64,000 nucleotides of DNA from the NCBI GenBank assembly GCA_947589545.1, contig CANQBA010000001.1:55292-119291 (forward strand), given 5' to 3'. The translations under genes were made by a program, and so were the position numbers. Source of the DNA: an uncultured Oscillospiraceae bacterium. Its GTDB lineage: Bacteria; Bacillota; Clostridia; Oscillospirales; Oscillospiraceae. The notes under the pieces were generated by a model. The model had not been told where the DNA came from. It worked only from the letters and a program-made list of their open reading frames with translations, and did not search any database. Shown here one piece after another: positions 1 to 9,715 of this stretch (position 1 is its first letter; each line of letters begins with the position of its first letter).

Positions 1-969
1 TTTGATCTCCCTAACGACTCCGCCTACGCCGAGAGCTGCGCCTCCATTGCGCTGGCGATGTTCTCCAAACGCATGGCCCGGGTCACGGGCGAGGCCAGAT
101 TCATGGACACCGCGGAGCTGGCCCTATACAATACGGTTCTGGCGGGGGTGGCCCTGGACGGGAAGAGCTTCTTCTACGTCAATCCCCTGGAGGTGACGCC
201 GTCCTTCTGTAAGCCGGCCACCGACAAGGCCCATGTGGAGCCCAGGCGGCGGAAGTGGTTCGGATGCGCCTGCTGTCCGCCGAATATCGCGCGGACGGTG
301 GCCTCCGTGGGCGGATACGTCTTTTTCACCGGGGACGGGGAGCTGAGGCTGAACCTGTTCATCGGCGGCACATACAAGGCGCGGCTGGGCGAAACGCCGG
401 TGACGGTCACCGTCCAATCGGAGCTCCCCTGGAAGGGGAGGGTCAGCCTGGAGGTGAAGGCGCGGGAGTGCCTGGAGGGGCGGCTGCTCATCCGCATCCC
501 GGACTACGCCGAGAACCCACGGTTCACGCTGAACGGCGCAAGCCTGGATCCGCCGGTGGAAAAGGGCTACGCGGTTCTGGAGCTTACGGGCTGGAGCGCC
601 CGGGCATCCTTCGACTTCGATATGCCGGCCAGGCTTTTCTACGCCGATCCACGGGTGCCGGCGGACGCCGGAAAGGCGGCGGTGAAAAAAGGGCCGCTGG
701 TCTACTGCCTGGAGGAGACGGACAACGGCGAGACGCTGTCGGGCCTGCAAATCGACCCGGAGGAGCCCCTTTCCGAGCGGTTTGAGCCGGCGCTTTTAGG
801 CGGGGTCACCGTGGTGGAGGCCAGGGGCCAACGAACCGTCTGGGACGGGGGCTTGTACAGCGCCAAGCCGCCGGGAAGGACGCCGGCCACGCTGAGACTC
901 ATCCCCTACTGCTTCTGGGGCAACCGGGAGCCGGGGGAGATGGCGGTCTGGATGCGGCTCAAGTGTTGA
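1..969 (+). CDS. Glycoside hydrolase family 127 (beta-L-arabinofuranosidase-like), 5'-truncated
   Basis: The reading frame is open from the first base, so the N-terminal half (most of the alpha/alpha barrel) lies outside the window. GH127 enzymes remove L-arabinofuranose from arabinan or arabino-oligosaccharides in the cytoplasm. Visible family landmarks are AESCASIAL at residues 10-18 of the fragment (the Glu and Cys match the zinc ligands Glu338/Cys340 of Bifidobacterium HypBA1) and GCACCPPN near residue 88, whose Cys-Cys pair (91-92) matches the nucleophile region Cys417/Cys418. The rest is the beta-sandwich C-terminus. A MalK-type sugar ATPase follows 78 bp downstream on the same strand, fitting a role in plant-glycan use. 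The family call is strong; the exact substrate is inferred. Confidence 0.88.
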   Translation, partial: FDLPNDSAYAESCASIALAMFSKRMARVTGEARFMDTAELALYNTVLAGVALDGKSFFYVNPLEVTPSFCKPATDKAHVEPRRRKWFGCACCPPNIARTVASVGGYVFFTGDGELRLNLFIGGTYKARLGETPVTVTVQSELPWKGRVSLEVKARECLEGRLLIRIPDYAENPRFTLNGASLDPPVEKGYAVLELTGWSARASFDFDMPARLFYADPRVPADAGKAAVKKGPLVYCLEETDNGETLSGLQIDPEEPLSERFEPALLGGVTVVEARGQRTVWDGGLYSAKPPGRTPATLRLIPYCFWGNREPGEMAVWMRLKC

Positions 970-1047
970 ATCGGGGAGCTTCCCCTTTACATATAAAAAT
1001 TTTTTAAGAAGGTAAAAATTGAACATTTCAATTCAGGAGGGTTAATC

Positions 1048-2220
1048 ATGGCAAGTCTGTCTTTGAAGCACATCTACAAGATCTACCCCAACGGCTATGA
1101 AGCGGTAAAGGACTTCAACCTGGAGGTTGAGGACAAGGAGTTTATCATCTTCGTCGGCCCCTCCGGCTGCGGCAAGTCCACCACCCTTCGTATGATCGCC
1201 GGCCTGGAGGACATCTCCGAGGGCGAGTTCATGATCGACGGCAAGATCATGAACGACGTGGAGCCCAAGGATCGCGATATCGCGATGGTGTTCCAGAACT
1301 ACGCGCTGTATCCCCATATGTCCGTCAAGGACAACATGGCCTTCGGCCTGAAGCTCCGCAAGACTCCCAAGCACGAGATCAACAAGAAGGTCAAGGACGC
1401 CTCCCAGATCCTGGATCTGTCCGAGCTTCTGGAGCGGAAGCCCGCGGCGCTCTCCGGCGGCCAGCGGCAGCGTGTGGCCATGGGCCGCGCCATCGTCCGT
1501 GAGCCCAAGGTGTTCCTCATGGACGAGCCTCTTTCCAACCTGGACGCCAAGCTGCGTGTCCAGATGCGCGCCGAGATCTCCGCGCTCCATCAGCGCTTGG
1601 GCGCCACCATCATCTACGTCACCCACGACCAGACCGAGGCCATGACCCTGGGCACCCGCATCGTGGTCATGAAGGACGGCATCATCCAGCAGGTGGCCAG
1701 CCCCCGGGAGCTCTATAACCATCCCGACAACCTGTTCGTGGCCGGCTTCATCGGCAGCCCCCAGATGAACTTCATCAACGCCGAGTGCACCGCCAAGGGC
1801 AACGACGTGTATCTGGAGTTCGACTTCCACAAGGTGAAGCTGCCTGAATCCAAGGCGAAAGTCCTGCGGGAGAAGGGCTACGTCGGCAAGAAGGTCATCA
1901 TGGGCGTCCGCCCCGAGGCCATTTTCGAGGCCGAGCACGAGCTGGCGGCCCACCCCGACACCCAGTTCGAGGTGAAGATCAACGGCTACGAGCTGCTGGG
2001 CTCCGAAGTCCTGCTCTACTTCAACCTGCTCAACGAGAAGCCCGCCGAGGTTCAACGCCAGTTCTCCGATGACGCCTATGAGAACGCCAAGAAGGTGCAG
2101 TGGTCGGCCAAGGTCAGCGCCGCCACCACGGCCCGCTACGGCAGCAAGATCACCGTGGCTCTGGACGCCGAGAAGATCCACGTCTTCGACAAGGAGACGG
2201 AGAGGGCCATCGTCAACTGA
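1048..2220 (+). CDS. Sugar ABC transporter ATP-binding protein (MalK/UgpC/MsmX type)
   Basis: This 390-residue ATPase energises uptake of oligosaccharides by CUT1-type ABC importers. It has Walker [10 protein letters not shown] at 37-45, the signature LSGGQ at 135-139, Walker B with Asp159-Glu160, the switch His193 in [10 protein letters not shown], and a C-terminal TOBE-like regulatory region from about 240. The ATG is preceded by AGGAGG with good spacing. No permease or binding-protein gene is adjacent, so it probably acts as a shared (multitask) ATPase like Bacillus MsmX, serving importers encoded elsewhere; that is inference. An intrinsic terminator follows, so it may be cotranscribed with the upstream GH127 gene or be monocistronic. 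Confidence 0.93.
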   Translation: MASLSLKHIYKIYPNGYEAVKDFNLEVEDKEFIIFVGPSGCGKSTTLRMIAGLEDISEGEFMIDGKIMNDVEPKDRDIAMVFQNYALYPHMSVKDNMAFGLKLRKTPKHEINKKVKDASQILDLSELLERKPAALSGGQRQRVAMGRAIVREPKVFLMDEPLSNLDAKLRVQMRAEISALHQRLGATIIYVTHDQTEAMTLGTRIVVMKDGIIQQVASPRELYNHPDNLFVAGFIGSPQMNFINAECTAKGNDVYLEFDFHKVKLPESKAKVLREKGYVGKKVIMGVRPEAIFEAEHELAAHPDTQFEVKINGYELLGSEVLLYFNLLNEKPAEVQRQFSDDAYENAKKVQWSAKVSAATTARYGSKITVALDAEKIHVFDKETERAIVN

Positions 2221-2252
2221 TGTCCGCCCGGCATCTTTAGCCGGTGACAAGG

Positions 2253-2286
2253 ATCCGGGAACGAACAGCCGTTCCCGGATTTTTTG
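2253..2286 (+). terminator. Intrinsic terminator after the sugar ATPase gene
   Basis: ATCCGGGAACG (2253-2263) pairs perfectly with CGTTCCCGGAT (2270-2280) around a 6-base loop and is followed by a T run. Confidence 0.9.
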
Positions 2287-2306
2287 CGCCCCTTTGGAGG
2301 CGGCGA

Positions 2307-2335
2307 TTGACATGAACCGGATAAAGTGCTAAAAT
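2307..2335 (+). promoter_or_regulatory. Sigma-A type promoter of pepC
   Basis: TTGACA at 2307-2312 and TAAAAT at 2330-2335 are separated by exactly 17 bp, 60 bp upstream of the pepC start and just after the preceding terminator. Confidence 0.75.
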
Positions 2336-2394
2336 CCAAAACGGCATCAATGAAAAATGCCTTTTGAGTTCATTTTTTCTCAGGAGGGGATCTT

Positions 2395-3732
2395 ATGAAT
2401 AAATACATTACGGCGGAGGCCTTGAAGAGCTTCCAGACGGCCTTTGACGCCGACAGGGCCAACGCGGTGGCCCGGGACGCGGTGATGAACAACGGCCTTA
2501 ACAAGAGCTGTCTCAACCACCGGGCCCGGCGGAACACCACCCACGTCTTCTCCCTGGCCCTGAAGCAGGGGCCCGTCACCAATCAGAAGCAGAGCGGCCG
2601 CTGCTGGCTCTTCGCCGCCATGAACGTGATGCGCGCCCGGATCATCCAAAAGTGGAACCTTGCCGACTTCGAGCTGTCCCAAAATTACATGCTCTTCTGG
2701 GATAAGCTGGAAAAGGCCAACTGGTTCCTGGAGAACATTCTGGACACGCTGGCGGAGCCTGTGGGCAGCCGGCTTCTGGACTATCTGCTGCGGGATCCTG
2801 TGGGCGACGGCGGGCAGTGGGACATGATGGCCAATCTGGTGAACAAGTACGGCGTGGTGCCCAAGTACGCTATGCCCGAGAGCGCCGTCTCCTCGTCCAC
2901 CCGGGAGATGAACCGGGTGCTCACGGAGCTTTTGCGCACCGACGCGGCGATCCTGCGGGAGCAGGCCGCCGGCGGCGCCGGCCGGGAGGCCCTGGAGGCG
3001 GAGAAGGAGCGGATGATGGGAGAGGTCTACCGGATCCTGGTGATCTGCCTGGGCGAGCCGCCCATGACTGTGGATTTTGAGGCCCGGGACAAGGAGGACA
3101 ATTTCATCCGGGAGCGGGGCCTGACGCCCCGGAGGTTCTTCACCAAATATGTGGATATGGATCTGTCGGAGTACATCAGCCTCATCAACGCGCCCACCGC
3201 TGACAAGCCCTACTATCGCCGCTTCACGGTGCAGAGGCTGGGGAACGTGAAGGAGGGCGACCCGGTGTGCTACCTGAACCTGCCCGTGGAGGAGCTGAAG
3301 ACGGCGGCCATCGCCCAGATGCAGGACGGCGAGCCGGTGTGGTTCGGCTGTGATGTGGGGCCCTATTCCGACCGGGAGACGGGGACGCTGGATCCGGACA
3401 ACTACGACTATGAGAATACCCTGGGGATCAAGCTTAGCATGACCAAGGCCCAGCGGCTGGACTACGGCCAGAGCATGATGACCCACGCCATGGTGTTCCA
3501 GGGCGTGGATTTGGACGAGGGGGGGTGGCCCACCCGCTGGCGCGTGGAGAACAGCTGGGGCGACGAGGCCGGGAAGAAGGGCTACTACGTCATGTCCGAC
3601 GCCTGGTTTGATGAGTACATGTACCAGGTGGTGGTCAACAGGAAGTATTTGACCGACCGGCAGAGAGCGGCGCTGGAGACGCCGGTCATCCGGCTCGCCC
3701 CCTGGGATCCCATGGGGTCGCTGGCAAAATAA
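2395..3732 (+). CDS. pepC: Aminopeptidase C (C1 family, bleomycin hydrolase type)
   Basis: A 445-residue papain-fold cytosolic aminopeptidase that trims N-terminal residues from peptides. The catalytic triad is visible: Cys70 in NQKQSGRCWLF, His364 in THAMVFQG, and Asn386 in VENSWGDEAGKKG. The length matches PepC/bleomycin hydrolase (about 440-450), and there is no signal peptide, as expected. The start is set by AGGAGGGG a few bases upstream. It has its own promoter and terminator and so looks monocistronic. Confidence 0.95.
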   Translation: MNKYITAEALKSFQTAFDADRANAVARDAVMNNGLNKSCLNHRARRNTTHVFSLALKQGPVTNQKQSGRCWLFAAMNVMRARIIQKWNLADFELSQNYMLFWDKLEKANWFLENILDTLAEPVGSRLLDYLLRDPVGDGGQWDMMANLVNKYGVVPKYAMPESAVSSSTREMNRVLTELLRTDAAILREQAAGGAGREALEAEKERMMGEVYRILVICLGEPPMTVDFEARDKEDNFIRERGLTPRRFFTKYVDMDLSEYISLINAPTADKPYYRRFTVQRLGNVKEGDPVCYLNLPVEELKTAAIAQMQDGEPVWFGCDVGPYSDRETGTLDPDNYDYENTLGIKLSMTKAQRLDYGQSMMTHAMVFQGVDLDEGGWPTRWRVENSWGDEAGKKGYYVMSDAWFDEYMYQVVVNRKYLTDRQRAALETPVIRLAPWDPMGSLAK

Positions 3733-3747
3733 GCTTTTTTACGGCGC

Positions 3748-3793
3748 AAAAACAGTCTCTGGGAGGCATTGCCTTCGGGAGACTGTTTTTTTA
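3748..3793 (+). terminator. Intrinsic terminator after pepC
   Basis: AAAAACAGTCTC (3748-3759) pairs with GAGACTGTTTTT (3779-3790), followed by further T residues. Confidence 0.88.
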
Positions 3794-3892
3794 TTTCCAG
3801 AAATGAATGAATACAGAAGGATTTTAAAAATACGTATAGGTGATAATCCACAAAAAGGGCCGGAATTTTTTGATAAAATTTATACATTCCTC

Positions 3893-3921
3893 TTGAAATT
3901 TCTGTGTCAAGGGACTAATAA
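3893..3921 (+). promoter_or_regulatory. Possible promoter of the SLH surface-protein gene
   Basis: TTGAAA (3893-3898) and TAATAA (3916-3921) are 17 bp apart, about 107 bp upstream of the ATG at 4028. This implies a long AT-rich 5' leader, common for abundant surface proteins. No other gene or structure was seen in 3794-4027. Confidence 0.45.
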
Positions 3922-4027
3922 ATTCAGTAAAGAAATTAATACGGAAATCGCATGAAATTTGACGATCCATTGAAAGCCGTTTTTCAGTTCCGCTTTGATA
4001 CTGTTTTTTGAGGGAGGAAATGTTGAT

Positions 4028-4513
4028 ATGGAGTACACAAATCATGGGATCGGAAAACGCGTACTGACCATACTGCTGACGGCGGTGATGGCGCTGTCTC
4101 TGTGCGCCGCGGTGACGGAGACGCGTGCGGAGACGACGTATACGGTGACGTTTGACGCAAACGGAGGGACTTTTCCTGAGTTTTACGGCGATGAAAACAC
4201 CTTTTCGGTTCAAGTGACGGCAGGGGAAACGACAGTGTTTCCTTTTGCGAGCAGAACGGGCGGAAGCGGATATTATGGTTTGATGGGATGGAAAGCGGAC
4301 GAAGATGATGAAGTATATGTGGCCGGAACCAAAACGCCCGCGGTCTTGGGAAATATCACTTACAAGGCTCAATGGAGTCCCAAGTCATCGAGTGCCGGTA
4401 TCAAAATCACTTTTTCTGATCTTGGCGAAACTGGTAAGGAGCTTATCTGCTATACGACCAAGGCTGGGACGTTAAAGATCCCGGAGAATCTTTTTTGGCC
4501 AAGTGCAAAATAA
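4028..4513 (+). CDS. SLH surface protein, N-terminal part (before a frameshift)
   Basis: This is the start of a secreted surface protein. The ATG at 4028 is chosen over an in-frame ATG at 3995 because GAGGGAGGAAA lies 8-18 bp before it. The first ~34 residues form a typical signal peptide: basic HGIGKR, hydrophobic VLTILLTAVMALSL, then a small-residue cleavage region. A Listeria-Bacteroides/InlB B-type repeat follows (TVTFDANGG...GLMGWKA...YKAQW). The frame stops at 4513, but the following frame, which carries the rest of the protein, can be joined if one T is removed from the T6 run at 4491-4496 (reading ...PENLFGQVQNKELSGWD...). The repeat domain resumes cleanly across that join. Confidence 0.8.
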   Translation: MEYTNHGIGKRVLTILLTAVMALSLCAAVTETRAETTYTVTFDANGGTFPEFYGDENTFSVQVTAGETTVFPFASRTGGSGYYGLMGWKADEDDEVYVAGTKTPAVLGNITYKAQWSPKSSSAGIKITFSDLGETGKELICYTTKAGTLKIPENLFWPSAK

Positions 4514-7500
4514 AGAGTTATCTGGCTGGGATGTCACTACTTCGACGTTTATGGGAAAAAACAAAATTTTCACAGATGGAGGCCCCGGAAATAATATAAC
4601 TTTAGGCGATACTACGGAAGAAGTCATATTTGAGGCCAGATGGACAAACGATCTGCGCGTGTACTATCACTCCAATCCGCCAACAGCAACAGCAAGTGAT
4701 CTTAAAAGAGAAAAACCTTCCGGATATTTTGTGAGCAGTGATAATAGTTTTGAGGTTCGTCAAGTAGGTGGAACTCAGTCCGGAATATTGGGAGTTGGTT
4801 TTGAACCGCCTGCTGGCTACGAGCCGTTGGGATGGAGTACATACCGTTTCGCAACGGAGGCTGACCCGGCCTATGCGCCGGGAAACACTGTGACCATAAC
4901 GAATAATCTACATCTTTACGCAATATGGAGGGAGAAAAAAGTAGAGTGTAAGATCACCAATCATTTCATCAAAACGGATGGAACCGATGTGACCAGCTCG
5001 GATACGGTACAGTATCCGTTGGGGAAAGCATTGAATGAGTACAAACCGGATAAGACTACCATAGAATATAATGAGGAGACGTATCTGTTTGACCGGACGG
5101 AGGCTTCTGGAACGGCGACTGAAACAGGCCCAAACAATTTCGACGTCTACTACGACATCGACATGCTCGGTAATGGTGGAAGCGACGGGATCGCGGACAA
5201 ATTCCAGCGCCTTGTGACCTATCAGGTCGAAAACGGCGCATGGGCAGACGGGATGACCGGCAAAAAAACCGAGGTTGTCACGCTGATGGACGGGGAAGAA
5301 TATTCCGAGACGGGGACGGGGAAGCTGACGGCCCCGGAAGCGGGGGAGCCTGCCGAGGGCTACACCACGGGCATATGGAGTACCACCACGGGCAGCGCGC
5401 CTGATACGGTCACGAAAGACGGCCCCTTTGTGTACACATACAGCTTCATCGACGAGGATACAGCTGTCATCATCCAGCCGACGGAGGTTCGCGAAATCTA
5501 TAACGGAAAAGAACAGACCTTCAAAGAATTTACTGCTAAGAAGGTCAATGGGGAGACGTGGCCGGGTATTACGGTGACGTTGAAGGGCGACGCAAATCTT
5601 GAAGGGTGCGGTTGGACTGACGCCACGGACGAAAGCGGCGTGTCGGTAGATCTGAGTAAAATACTTGCGGACAGAGGAGAAAGCTGGCAGTCCATCCTGG
5701 ACGTTCAGGGGATTACCGATGAGCAGAAGAAAAAAGTGCTTCTCGTTTCCGGGACGATCATTATTGACCCGTGCCCTGTGGAGGTCAAGTTGAACGTTAC
5801 AGAGCTTAACGAGCTTCAAGCGGGAATAGGAAATGGAAAAGAGGGAGATGAACCGGTTACCCCCACATATAAGTACGACAAGGCTGACAAGGAACTGATC
5901 GCGGAGTTTATCTTTGACGGATACGAGCATACTATCAGCCTTGCTCCCAATAAATTTGAAATAAAGGATAAAAATGGTACGCCGGTTGATGTTAAGCTTG
6001 CCCCTGATGAAGGCAGTACGGCAATCGTCCTGCGTGCCACCCGGGTCGGCGATACTGAGAAAATGACCCTTGATCTGACAAGCGCCGCGCTGGAGCTTGC
6101 GGATGCCGGTGCTGATGCTGATAACTACACTGTCAGCGGCTCAAAAGCCACGACCATATCACGAGCGCCCATCATGAACGGCTCGGAGGAGGAAGAAGTA
6201 ATAACTGATCTCACCGGCAAAGAGGTTGAAAAAATCTCCGTCAGGATCGTGCCGCGCCCCGTAAAGTATTGGACGTATGGCGGAGCCAAGATTTTTGACG
6301 GCAGCGGCATACCATCCGCAGATAAGAAGATCTACAATACGGCTTATATGAACGCAAAAAAAGTAGACCCGGATGATAAACCCACAGGCGAATTTATTGC
6401 GCAGCCGAAATATGATGAGATCGTCAAAGAAGATGGAAGTGCCATTGGGGAAGACGAGCCGGGCTTCATTGTCAGGCTTACAGATCCTTTTATTCCCCCG
6501 TATACGACACTGAATCTCCGCCCGAAGGATGTGGATATTGAAAGCCCCATAGACGCCGGGATTACCGACTGCTCTGTGGGAATCATAACATTCATGGATG
6601 ATATTGATCACACAAATGATTACGCGATCGACTTCGAGCTGGGGTATTTCACCATCTACCCGCAGAGCATCACCAACGATCCGTCGTTTTATGATGATGG
6701 ATTTAAGACGATCGATACGTTCACGGATGACTATGAAGCTGCTGTCATAGAATACAAATACACAGACAGGGGCAAGACGGATATCCCGACCGACAAACAG
6801 CTGACCGCCTTCTATACCGGCGTGCAGTTCACGGGCGGCCCGGCAGAAACGTATACCTATGACGGAAATCCCCATAAGTTCGAGGGGGGCACCCTTCGGA
6901 ACGACAAAAACGCGGAGGGATACAAGGAATTAAAAGAGGGCACGGATTACACCGTCGCCTATTACCGGCAGGACGACAAGGGGAAATGGAACGAAATCAG
7001 CGCGGACACGGACTTTATCGAGCCCGGAAAGATCAAGGTGGTCTATCAGGGCATCAACAATTACCGCAACCGCATTGAAAAGACCTACGAGATCGTCCGG
7101 ACGCCCGGCGAGGTCACGCCGCCTACGGTCAATCCCGGCGAGGTCACCCCGCCCCCTCCCGGCGACACGCTGGATCCTGATGTAGAGACTGACGACCGGG
7201 AGCACTACGGCTACATCATCGGCAAGCCCGACGGGAGCGTGGATCCCGACGGGGAGATCACCCGCGCGGAGATCGCCACCATCATCTTCCGGCTCCTGAA
7301 GGAGGAGGTTCGGGAGGAATTCTGGTCGAAGACCAACACCTTCCCCGACGTGGAGAGCGCGGACTGGTACAACAACGCCATCTCCACCCTGGAGAACCTG
7401 GGCATTGTGGAGGGCAAGGACGACGGCCTCTTCCACCCCGACGACCCCATCACCCGGGCCGAAATGGCCGCCATGATGGCGCGGCTCTACGACTACGACA

Positions 7501-7937
7501 TGAACACCGGCGACTTCCACACCAAGTTTGACGACATCGACCCCACCGCCTGGTACGCCCGGTATGTGGCGGCGGCGGAGAAGCTGGAGCTTTTCATCGG
7601 CGACGGGGCCACCAACCACGTCTACCCCAACCGGAGCCTGACCCGCGCCGAGGCCATGACCGTCTATAACCGCCTCCTGGGCCGCAAGCCCCACAGGGAC
7701 GGGCTTCTGCCGGAGAAACAAATGATCCTGTGGCCGGACAACACGGACACCGCCGCCTGGTACTACGCCGACGTGCAGGAGGCCGCCAACTCCCACACCT
7801 GCGCCATGGACGATCTCACCGTGAACGGCAAGGTCTACGAGCGCTGGCTGGCGCCCCTGCCCATGCGGGATTGGGCGGCGCTGGAGCGCACCTGGAGCGA
7901 CGCCCACAGCGGCGACGACGGACACGATGTGAACTGA
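4503..7937 (+). CDS. SLH-domain cell-surface protein, main part (after a frameshift)
   Basis: This 1144-residue segment continues the gene that starts at 4028, one frame over; the GTG at 4503 is only the nominal first start codon and has no ribosome-binding site. The N-terminal third has Listeria-Bacteroides-type repeats (GWDVTT, LGWSTYRF, LYAIWRE). The middle is a long beta-rich region with MBG-like stretches (TYDGNPHKF, VVYQGINNYRNRI). A Pro-rich linker (TPPTVNPGEVTPPPPGD) precedes three SLH domains (about 900-1090; GKPDGSVDPDGEITRAE, FPDV..ADWYNNAI, HPDDPITRAEMAAMMARL, TAWYARYVAAAEKL) that anchor proteins to secondary cell-wall polymer. Codon G+C rises sharply in the SLH part, which suggests the variable region and the anchor differ in origin. 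The ligand is unknown. Confidence 0.85.
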   Translation: MQNKELSGWDVTTSTFMGKNKIFTDGGPGNNITLGDTTEEVIFEARWTNDLRVYYHSNPPTATASDLKREKPSGYFVSSDNSFEVRQVGGTQSGILGVGFEPPAGYEPLGWSTYRFATEADPAYAPGNTVTITNNLHLYAIWREKKVECKITNHFIKTDGTDVTSSDTVQYPLGKALNEYKPDKTTIEYNEETYLFDRTEASGTATETGPNNFDVYYDIDMLGNGGSDGIADKFQRLVTYQVENGAWADGMTGKKTEVVTLMDGEEYSETGTGKLTAPEAGEPAEGYTTGIWSTTTGSAPDTVTKDGPFVYTYSFIDEDTAVIIQPTEVREIYNGKEQTFKEFTAKKVNGETWPGITVTLKGDANLEGCGWTDATDESGVSVDLSKILADRGESWQSILDVQGITDEQKKKVLLVSGTIIIDPCPVEVKLNVTELNELQAGIGNGKEGDEPVTPTYKYDKADKELIAEFIFDGYEHTISLAPNKFEIKDKNGTPVDVKLAPDEGSTAIVLRATRVGDTEKMTLDLTSAALELADAGADADNYTVSGSKATTISRAPIMNGSEEEEVITDLTGKEVEKISVRIVPRPVKYWTYGGAKIFDGSGIPSADKKIYNTAYMNAKKVDPDDKPTGEFIAQPKYDEIVKEDGSAIGEDEPGFIVRLTDPFIPPYTTLNLRPKDVDIESPIDAGITDCSVGIITFMDDIDHTNDYAIDFELGYFTIYPQSITNDPSFYDDGFKTIDTFTDDYEAAVIEYKYTDRGKTDIPTDKQLTAFYTGVQFTGGPAETYTYDGNPHKFEGGTLRNDKNAEGYKELKEGTDYTVAYYRQDDKGKWNEISADTDFIEPGKIKVVYQGINNYRNRIEKTYEIVRTPGEVTPPTVNPGEVTPPPPGDTLDPDVETDDREHYGYIIGKPDGSVDPDGEITRAEIATIIFRLLKEEVREEFWSKTNTFPDVESADWYNNAISTLENLGIVEGKDDGLFHPDDPITRAEMAAMMARLYDYDMNTGDFHTKFDDIDPTAWYARYVAAAEKLELFIGDGATNHVYPNRSLTRAEAMTVYNRLLGRKPHRDGLLPEKQMILWPDNTDTAAWYYADVQEAANSHTCAMDDLTVNGKVYERWLAPLPMRDWAALERTWSDAHSGDDGHDVN

Positions 7938-7946
7938 CGCACAATA

Positions 7947-7976
7947 GACGCCCCCCGGATCACTCCGGGGGGCGTC
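7947..7976. terminator. GC-rich hairpin between convergent genes
   Basis: GACGCCCCCCGG (7947-7958) pairs with CCGGGGGGCGTC (7965-7976) between the SLH gene and the convergent pap gene. There is no clear T run on either strand, so termination is inferred from position and stem strength. Confidence 0.65.
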
Positions 7977-7996
7977 TCCGTATCGGGGCGGGGAAA

Positions 7997-9505
7997 TCAC
8001 TTTTTCCGCTGGCTCCTGATGCCGCGGACGACGTTGTCCTCCACGGCCTTTTCCAGGGCGTCGGTGACGATCTTCAAAACCTTGATGCGGGCGTATTTCT
8101 TGTCCACGGATTCCACGATGTACCAGGGGGCGTACGCGGTGCTGGTCTTTTGCAGCATATCCTCCACCGCCTCCTCGTACTGGGGCCACTTGTCCCGGTT
8201 GCGCCAGTCCTCGTCGGTGATCTTCCACTGCTTTTCCGGGGTGTTCTGGCGGGCCTGGAAGCGCTCCAGCTGGGTATCCGGGTCGATGTGGATCCAGAAT
8301 TTCAGCACCACGGTGCCCCAGTCGGTGAGCTCCCTCTCAAATTCGTTGATCTCGCCGTAGGCCCGCTTCCAGGCGTTCTCGGTGCAGAACCCCTCGATCC
8401 GCTCCACCATCACCCGGCCGTACCAGGTGCGGTCGAAGATGGCCACGTGGCCGCTGCGGGGCAGCTTTGTCCAGAACCGCCACAGGTAGTGCCGCGCCTT
8501 CTCGCCGGGGGTGGGGCTGGCGATGGGGATCACGTCGAAGCCCCGGGGATCCAGGGGATAGGCCAGACGCCGGATGTTGCCGCCCTTGCCGGCGGCGTCC
8601 CAGCCCTCGTAGCAGATGACCACGGGGATCTTTTTGCGGTAGATCTGGTTGTGGAGCTTGGAGAGCTTCTTCTGGAGCTTCTCCAGCTCGGCCTTGTATT
8701 CCTCCTCGCTGATGGCGGCGGAGAGATCCGCGTCCTTCTGGGAGGGATGGCCCAGGAGCGGGAACTTCTGCCCCGAGGGCGCGCCGTCGTACCGTCCGGC
8801 CCGGACGGCCTTGTCCACCGCGCCGGTGATGGCCGCCAGGGCGTCGTACAGCGCCTTGCGGCGGCTCTCGCCGTCCAGCACGTGCCAGGGGAAGGTCTTT
8901 TCCGTGTCCTCCATGAAGCTGTCGTAGGTCTTCAGGAACCGGTCGTACTCCTGCTGCTGCCACAGATCGTCGCCCGAGACGCGCCACTGGGTGTCCCGGT
9001 TCTCCCGCAGGGCCGTGATGCGCCCGAGCTGTTCGGCCCGGGAGATGTGCAGAAAGAGCTTCACCACCACGTACCCGTTGTCCCGGAGCTGGCGCTCCAG
9101 CACCGCGCAGGAGTTGACACGGCGCTGGTACTCCTCCCGGGGGATCTCCCGGCGCAGATATTTGCCCACCGTGTCCTCCATCCAGCCGGTGTCCATAAAG
9201 AGGAATTTTCCGCTCTCCGGCAGGACGTCGAAGAATTTCTTCAGGAAGGGCCAGCGCTCCTCGCTCTCCGGCGTCCGGCCGAAGTTCTTCACCGAGAAGA
9301 AGCGGGGATCCATCTCGCAGATCAGCTCCTTGATGAGATTGCCCTTGCCGGCGCAGTCCCAGCCCTCCAGAAGCACGATGACGGGCAGCTTCGCCTCGCG
9401 GATCGCCAGCTGTTGGTTCACCAGCTGGGCCCGCAGACGCTTGATCTCCGCCTTGCGGGCGTCTTTGTCCAGACGGTCGTCTTTGCGGGTATAGTCAAGG
9501 ATCAT
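7997..9505 (-). CDS. pap: Polyphosphate:AMP phosphotransferase (two fused PPK2 domains)
   Basis: This 502-residue cytosolic kinase transfers phosphate from polyphosphate to AMP, giving ADP. It holds two tandem PPK2 P-loop domains: LEGWDCAGKG near 48-55 with FMDTGWMED, and YEGWDAAGKGGN near 301-308 with IFDRTWYGRV. Two-domain PPK2 proteins of about 500 residues are class II PAP enzymes. The start at 9505 is preferred to a GTG at 9520 because that GTG lies inside the GGAGG ribosome-binding site. It has its own promoter and converges on the SLH gene. Exact nucleotide specificity (AMP or NDP) is inferred from domain architecture. Confidence 0.9.
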   Translation of the reverse strand: MILDYTRKDDRLDKDARKAEIKRLRAQLVNQQLAIREAKLPVIVLLEGWDCAGKGNLIKELICEMDPRFFSVKNFGRTPESEERWPFLKKFFDVLPESGKFLFMDTGWMEDTVGKYLRREIPREEYQRRVNSCAVLERQLRDNGYVVVKLFLHISRAEQLGRITALRENRDTQWRVSGDDLWQQQEYDRFLKTYDSFMEDTEKTFPWHVLDGESRRKALYDALAAITGAVDKAVRAGRYDGAPSGQKFPLLGHPSQKDADLSAAISEEEYKAELEKLQKKLSKLHNQIYRKKIPVVICYEGWDAAGKGGNIRRLAYPLDPRGFDVIPIASPTPGEKARHYLWRFWTKLPRSGHVAIFDRTWYGRVMVERIEGFCTENAWKRAYGEINEFERELTDWGTVVLKFWIHIDPDTQLERFQARQNTPEKQWKITDEDWRNRDKWPQYEEAVEDMLQKTSTAYAPWYIVESVDKKYARIKVLKIVTDALEKAVEDNVVRGIRSQRKK

Positions 9506-9539
9506 GGGGTACACCTCCACAATTTATTTTTATAAATGT

Positions 9540-9568
9540 AAAATAGCACAAATTTGCCGAAATGTCAA
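9540..9568 (-). promoter_or_regulatory. Sigma-A type promoter of pap
   Basis: On the minus strand TTGACA (9568-9563) and TATTTT (9545-9540) are 17 bp apart, about 35 bp before the pap start. Confidence 0.75.
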
Positions 9569-9639
9569 AATAAACCTGAAAATTCGCGCAAATTTTTGGG
9601 TAGTTTATTGAAACCCGGCGCGGCGGGGCGGGGACGGCC

Positions 9640-9668
9640 TTGACAGGGCGGCCGGGGCGGTGTAAACT
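9640..9668 (+). promoter_or_regulatory. Sigma-A type promoter of the Lar-like gene
   Basis: TTGACA (9640-9645) and TAAACT (9663-9668) are 17 bp apart, about 48 bp before the ATG at 9716. Confidence 0.7.
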
Positions 9669-9715
9669 CATAGTGGAACGGCGTCCGGGCGGCGCCGGGA
9701 AAGGGAAGTGGAAAA

